Of a stretch of 29,217 nucleotides of DNA, positions 26,344-29,217 are shown piece by piece. The stretch is from positions 1 to 29,217 of the forward strand of contig JALLAP010000489.1 of NCBI GenBank assembly GCA_036939355.1, written 5' to 3'. A program made the position numbers and the translations under genes. The notes beneath the pieces were generated by a model, which searched no databases, was not told where the DNA came from, and saw only the letters and a list, made by a program, of their open reading frames with translations. Positions within the stretch are counted from its first letter, which is position 1. Every line of letters starts with the position of its first letter. Source of the DNA: Thalassiosira profunda. Taxonomy: Eukaryota; Bacillariophyta; Thalassiosirophyceae; Thalassiosirales; Thalassiosiraceae.

Positions 26344-27662
26344 ATGACGAACCCATCTGCCGCCCTTGCGGCCTCCCTTGCGGCCTCCCTTGCGGCCCTC
26401 CTCGCCGCCCTCCTCGCTGGCGGGGCGGCGGCCTTCTCCGCGGCGCCGGGTCGCCCGGCGGCGAGGCCGCTCTCGCCCCCGCGCGCCGGCCATCGACCGC
26501 GCGGCGCCCTCGCCACCGCCCCCCGCGACGCTGACGCAGACGCAGACGAGGGCGAGGGCGAGCACGCCCACACCCGGCGCGCCGCGCTGCGGCGGGGGAT
26601 CCTCGCCTCCTCCCTCGCCGCGGCGGCGTCTCTCCCAATCGGCAATGATGATGCGGCCCACGCGGCGCTGGGGACGCTGCCCGAGTTCGCCGACGCCAAC
26701 GCCGCGTTCCAATCCATCACGGTCGACGTCACGGACAGGAGCCAGTTCGACGAGACGATCGCCTTCTTCACCAACAGCTTCGATGGGATGAAGATCTTAA
26801 GGGAAAGGGGCGGCGGTGGAGGAGGGGTAAAGGATGCGGTGAGTGCTGGAGCGATAAATGATGTGATGCTCATATGATGTGAGTACTTTTGTGACTGATG
26901 CAACAACCGCAATCGAACGCATTGCAACATCAGTGGCTGGGCTTCGGTCCCGAAACCCTCTCCGTCCCGCCCGCCTTCGAACTTCCCGTCTCGTCGTTGT
27001 CCCAATACGGCGGCCACGCGTCCCTCCACCTCCGGTACGACCCGTCGGCCACGGCGCCGTTGTACAAGCGCTCCGGCGGGGAATTCAACAACGAGCCGGC
27101 GCCGGGCGATAATATCGCCTACTTGCAACTGGGGGTGCCGCAGTACCGCATTTCGCAAATGACCAAACACGGGGGCAACGTGCTGGACGCGTACGGGTGG
27201 GTCAACGTCGTGAGCCCGGCGGGACTGCCGGTCCGGGCCATCGTGGGCATTCGCCCGGATCCGATGATGTTCCTGGCGGTGAACTGCGAGGACGTGAGCA
27301 GGAGCGAGGAATTTTACGCCAAGTTAGGATTTTCGCGGCAGGACTACCCGTACGCGCGGCTCAACCAAGGGCAGGGGCAGTTCGAGCCTCCGCAGCCATC
27401 GGGGTCGGCGTACGTCGCGCCGTCGCCCAATTCGATGGGGGTGCTGCTGCTGCCGCGGGAGCGCAAATTGCGCAAGAGGGCGGTGGTCCCCAACCCCGCG
27501 GTGCGGTCAATGAACGTGGTGTACGCCCCGACGGAAGGCGGGGGCGGGAGCGCGGGGGGCTTGGATCCGCAGTTCGCCGATCCTTCGGGGGTGCCGGTCG
27601 CGTTCGTGGCGCAGGAGTATCTCGAGAAGGAGATAAAGCAAACGGCGGTGTCGGGGTCGTAG
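26344..27662 (+). CDS. VOC/glyoxalase-like protein of the thylakoid lumen, one intron (407 aa)
   Basis: The gene is read as 26344-26838 joined to 26934-27662. VOC (glyoxalase/bleomycin-resistance/dioxygenase) proteins are small metal-binding beta-alpha-beta modules. Two modules are suggested: one across the splice site (ITVDVTDRSQFDETIAFF, then WLGFGPE after the intron) and one at VNCEDVSRSEEFYAKLGF. Targeting is tripartite. Residues 1-30 form a signal peptide ending AAA-F31. A basic, Ala/Pro-rich transit region follows. A twin-arginine signal (RR at 78-79, hydrophobic core to about 98, AHA-A site near 107) then directs the protein to the lumen. The upstream in-frame codon at 26278 would add residues before the signal peptide, so ATG 26344 is preferred. 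Enzymatic activity is unknown. Confidence 0.8.
26839..26933 (+). other. 95-nt spliceosomal intron
   Basis: The donor is GTGAGT at 26839 and the acceptor is ACATCAG ending at 26933, with a possible branch site near GTGACTGAT (26891-26899). Splicing is phase 0 and joins the VOC frame exactly (VKDA then WLGFGPE). An alternative donor GTAAAG at 26827 is also in phase and would drop four residues. Confidence 0.75.
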
Positions 27663-27895
27663 TGGCTTCGAATGCATGTAGCTACGTTGTCTCTTCGACA
27701 AGCGAATAGCTACTGTCCCTCTATCTAAAAGCTAAGCTATCTCTTACTGATACGAACTTATGTAAATGACATTCGTAAACCCTCCGCTCCGGCCCCAAAG
27801 CCAAACGCTCCCAAGCCGGACCTGTGGCAGAGAGAAAAGCATGCATCTCTTTATGCGCTTTTTGCGTATCGTTGCTTCCTCTCCGCCCCAAGTAG
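27663..27895. other. Convergent intergenic interval
   Basis: This interval lies between the convergent VOC gene and the nuclear-protein gene. Nothing notable is seen beyond AT-richer 3'-UTR-like sequence. Confidence 0.4.
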
Positions 27896-29217
27896 TCAAG
27901 CGCTCGTGGCGTGGAACTGCAGCCGATCGGAATCTTCCAAGGGCGGTGGGCGGGCCACCGCGAGTATGTCGGCAGGCAAGACGGGCTTCTCGTGGTCCAG
28001 CGACGCCCGTCGGAACAGCTGCGCAAGATCGTCGTCCAGCTTGCCCGAGTGGCGCTTTGCGATTGGCGGCTCCTCCACTTTCTCTGGTTTCTCTGCGGCC
28101 ACGAGCTCTGCGATACCCTCCTCGGTCGCCATTGCAATTTCCTCCACCGTCGGCTCCCCTTCGTTCGCACCCTCCATCCTGTCCTTCGCCCGCACGAGCC
28201 GCAATAACCCCGCCCCCTCCCCCCGCAAAAAGTCCAGCACCTTCTTCCGGCTCCGGCAGCTCTCCCGCATCGTCTTGCTGTGGGCCCTTCTTAATCCCAT
28301 CTTGCGATCCCAATCGTGGATCGCCTGCTGGGACGCCTGGCTCGCCTCCATCGCGCTCGCGTACTCGGGGATGTGCGCGTCCTCCGAAGCGCCCTCGTCG
28401 CGCATCGAAGCGCGTATCTCCTTGGCGACGGCCGCGATCGACGTGGTGGACGGCGTGACGATGTGGTTGGAGGTGTCTTTGGGCTTCGGCTTGTCGACGC
28501 CGGTGCCGATGTCAGTGCCCTCCTTGGCCTTCTTGGATCCCCGCTGCTTCGCTCGCCCTTTGGCCTTGGGCAAAGGCAGCGGGCCCTCCGACGACGCCTG
28601 CAGCGGCACGGCGAGCATAGCGGCCACCTCGGCCGAGGTCTGGATGTCCTGATTTTGGTTCAGGCCGAACGGGGGCGGGGGCAGCGCGCTGTCGTCCAGA
28701 CCGCCACCGGCCCCGAGCATGAAGTCGGCGAACAGCAGGGGCGTGTCGGTGATGGGAGTGCTGCGGGCATTCAACGGAGTCAGCGACATGTCCTGCGCCG
28801 GCTGTGGCTGCACCACCGACGGCTTGGCGTAGCTCACGAAGGGACTCAAGGACGACGACAAGCTGGCATTGTTGCTCAGGATGGCCGCCCGCAGGGCCTG
28901 CATGCCGGCATCGCTGTTCGGGGTGCCGGCGGCTTGGAGGAGAGCGGCCTGCAGAGCCTGCTCCTGGCCGTAGATCGGCTTATTGGCGGCCGGACTCACG
29001 ACGGTATCGGTGAGCATCTCCAACAACAGGCCCTCCCCGGCATTGCTATCGAGGCGGCGGCGCTTCATGCTTGCCGTCACGTTTTGGTTTTGGGAGGCGC
29101 CGGGCATCCCAGACAGGTCCACCATGCCGGCGGCCGAGCCTTGAGCGGCGGGTTGGCCGGAGGAGGCCTGGAGCCACGAAGTGTACGGACTCTGGCTCCG
29201 GAAGGTTCCGGGCGCTT
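27896..29217 (-). CDS. Probable nuclear protein, unrecognised, 5' end outside window
   Basis: The frame stops at 27896 and stays open to the right edge, so the start may lie outside; the first ATG inside is at 29125. The sequence is low in aromatic residues and rich in Ala, Ser, Gln and Pro. Basic clusters look like nuclear signals: KRRR soon after the first Met, and KAKGRAKQRGSKKAK mid-protein. The best-conserved-looking block is WDRKMGLRRAHSKTMRES followed by CRSRKKVLDFLRGEG. A charged, acidic C-terminal third follows. I cannot name the family. It might be a transcription-associated protein, but this is only inference from composition. Confidence 0.6.
   Translation of the reverse strand, partial: APGTFRSQSPYTSWLQASSGQPAAQGSAAGMVDLSGMPGASQNQNVTASMKRRRLDSNAGEGLLLEMLTDTVVSPAANKPIYGQEQALQAALLQAAGTPNSDAGMQALRAAILSNNASLSSSLSPFVSYAKPSVVQPQPAQDMSLTPLNARSTPITDTPLLFADFMLGAGGGLDDSALPPPPFGLNQNQDIQTSAEVAAMLAVPLQASSEGPLPLPKAKGRAKQRGSKKAKEGTDIGTGVDKPKPKDTSNHIVTPSTTSIAAVAKEIRASMRDEGASEDAHIPEYASAMEASQASQQAIHDWDRKMGLRRAHSKTMRESCRSRKKVLDFLRGEGAGLLRLVRAKDRMEGANEGEPTVEEIAMATEEGIAELVAAEKPEKVEEPPIAKRHSGKLDDDLAQLFRRASLDHEKPVLPADILAVARPPPLEDSDRLQFHATSA

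Noticed and set aside
26304..27170. Long minus-strand frame opposite the VOC gene
   Set aside because: It is antisense to a gene with a clear targeting signal, intron and VOC motifs.
1..29217. CRISPR arrays or prokaryotic operons
   Set aside because: No spaced identical short repeats are seen, and signal peptides, intron and gene families are eukaryotic.

Overview
This window looks like nuclear DNA of a unicellular alga with a complex (red-lineage) plastid, such as a stramenopile or haptophyte. Three predicted proteins start with a hydrophobic signal peptide that ends in an Ala-Phe (ASAFAP-like) junction. One of these (26344-27662) also carries a twin-arginine thylakoid-lumen signal and a spliceosomal GT-AG intron. 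The IFT52 relic points to flagellate ancestry. TTAGGG/CCCTAA-type motifs recur in the promoters. Species-level assignment is not possible from the sequence alone.

Layout. Positions 1-2600 hold an ArfGAP-alpha/beta-hydrolase fusion gene (minus) and a divergent promoter. Positions 2613-4129 hold a frameshifted N2227/carnosine-N-methyltransferase-like gene (plus). Positions 4260-5535 are a satellite of about 190 bp per unit. Positions 5716-7505 carry a head-to-head pair of decayed genes (IFT52, and an RPAP3/SPAG1-like fragment). Then come peptide deformylase (minus), dimethylarginine dimethylaminohydrolase (DDAH, plus), a glycosyltransferase-like type II membrane protein (minus) and an MFS transporter (plus). 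A unique centre (about 14.2-16.9 kb) holds farnesyl diphosphate synthase (minus) and a multi-span membrane protein (plus). The same series then returns in reverse order and opposite strand: MFS, glycosyltransferase, DDAH, deformylase, satellite remnant, methyltransferase fragment, ending near 24265. Positions 3.6-24.3 kb are therefore one large diverged inverted repeat with a spacer of about 2.6 kb.

In the right arm only the MFS copy is fully open. The glycosyltransferase has a stop, DDAH is frameshifted before its catalytic cysteine, the deformylase leader is broken, and the methyltransferase is a fragment. To the right lie an AT-richer stretch with a tRNA-His-like sequence, a 1.26-kb element with perfect 30-bp terminal inverted repeats (24999-26256), an intron-containing thylakoid-lumen VOC/glyoxalase-like gene, and a probable nuclear protein gene that runs off the right edge.

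Gene orientation alternates strictly (- + - + ...) from 388 to 24265, so genes form head-to-head pairs. Every recognisable head-to-head promoter except that of the IFT52/RPAP3 relic pair contains CCCTAAC/GTTAGGG telobox-like motifs, which suggests bidirectional promoters built on a shared element.
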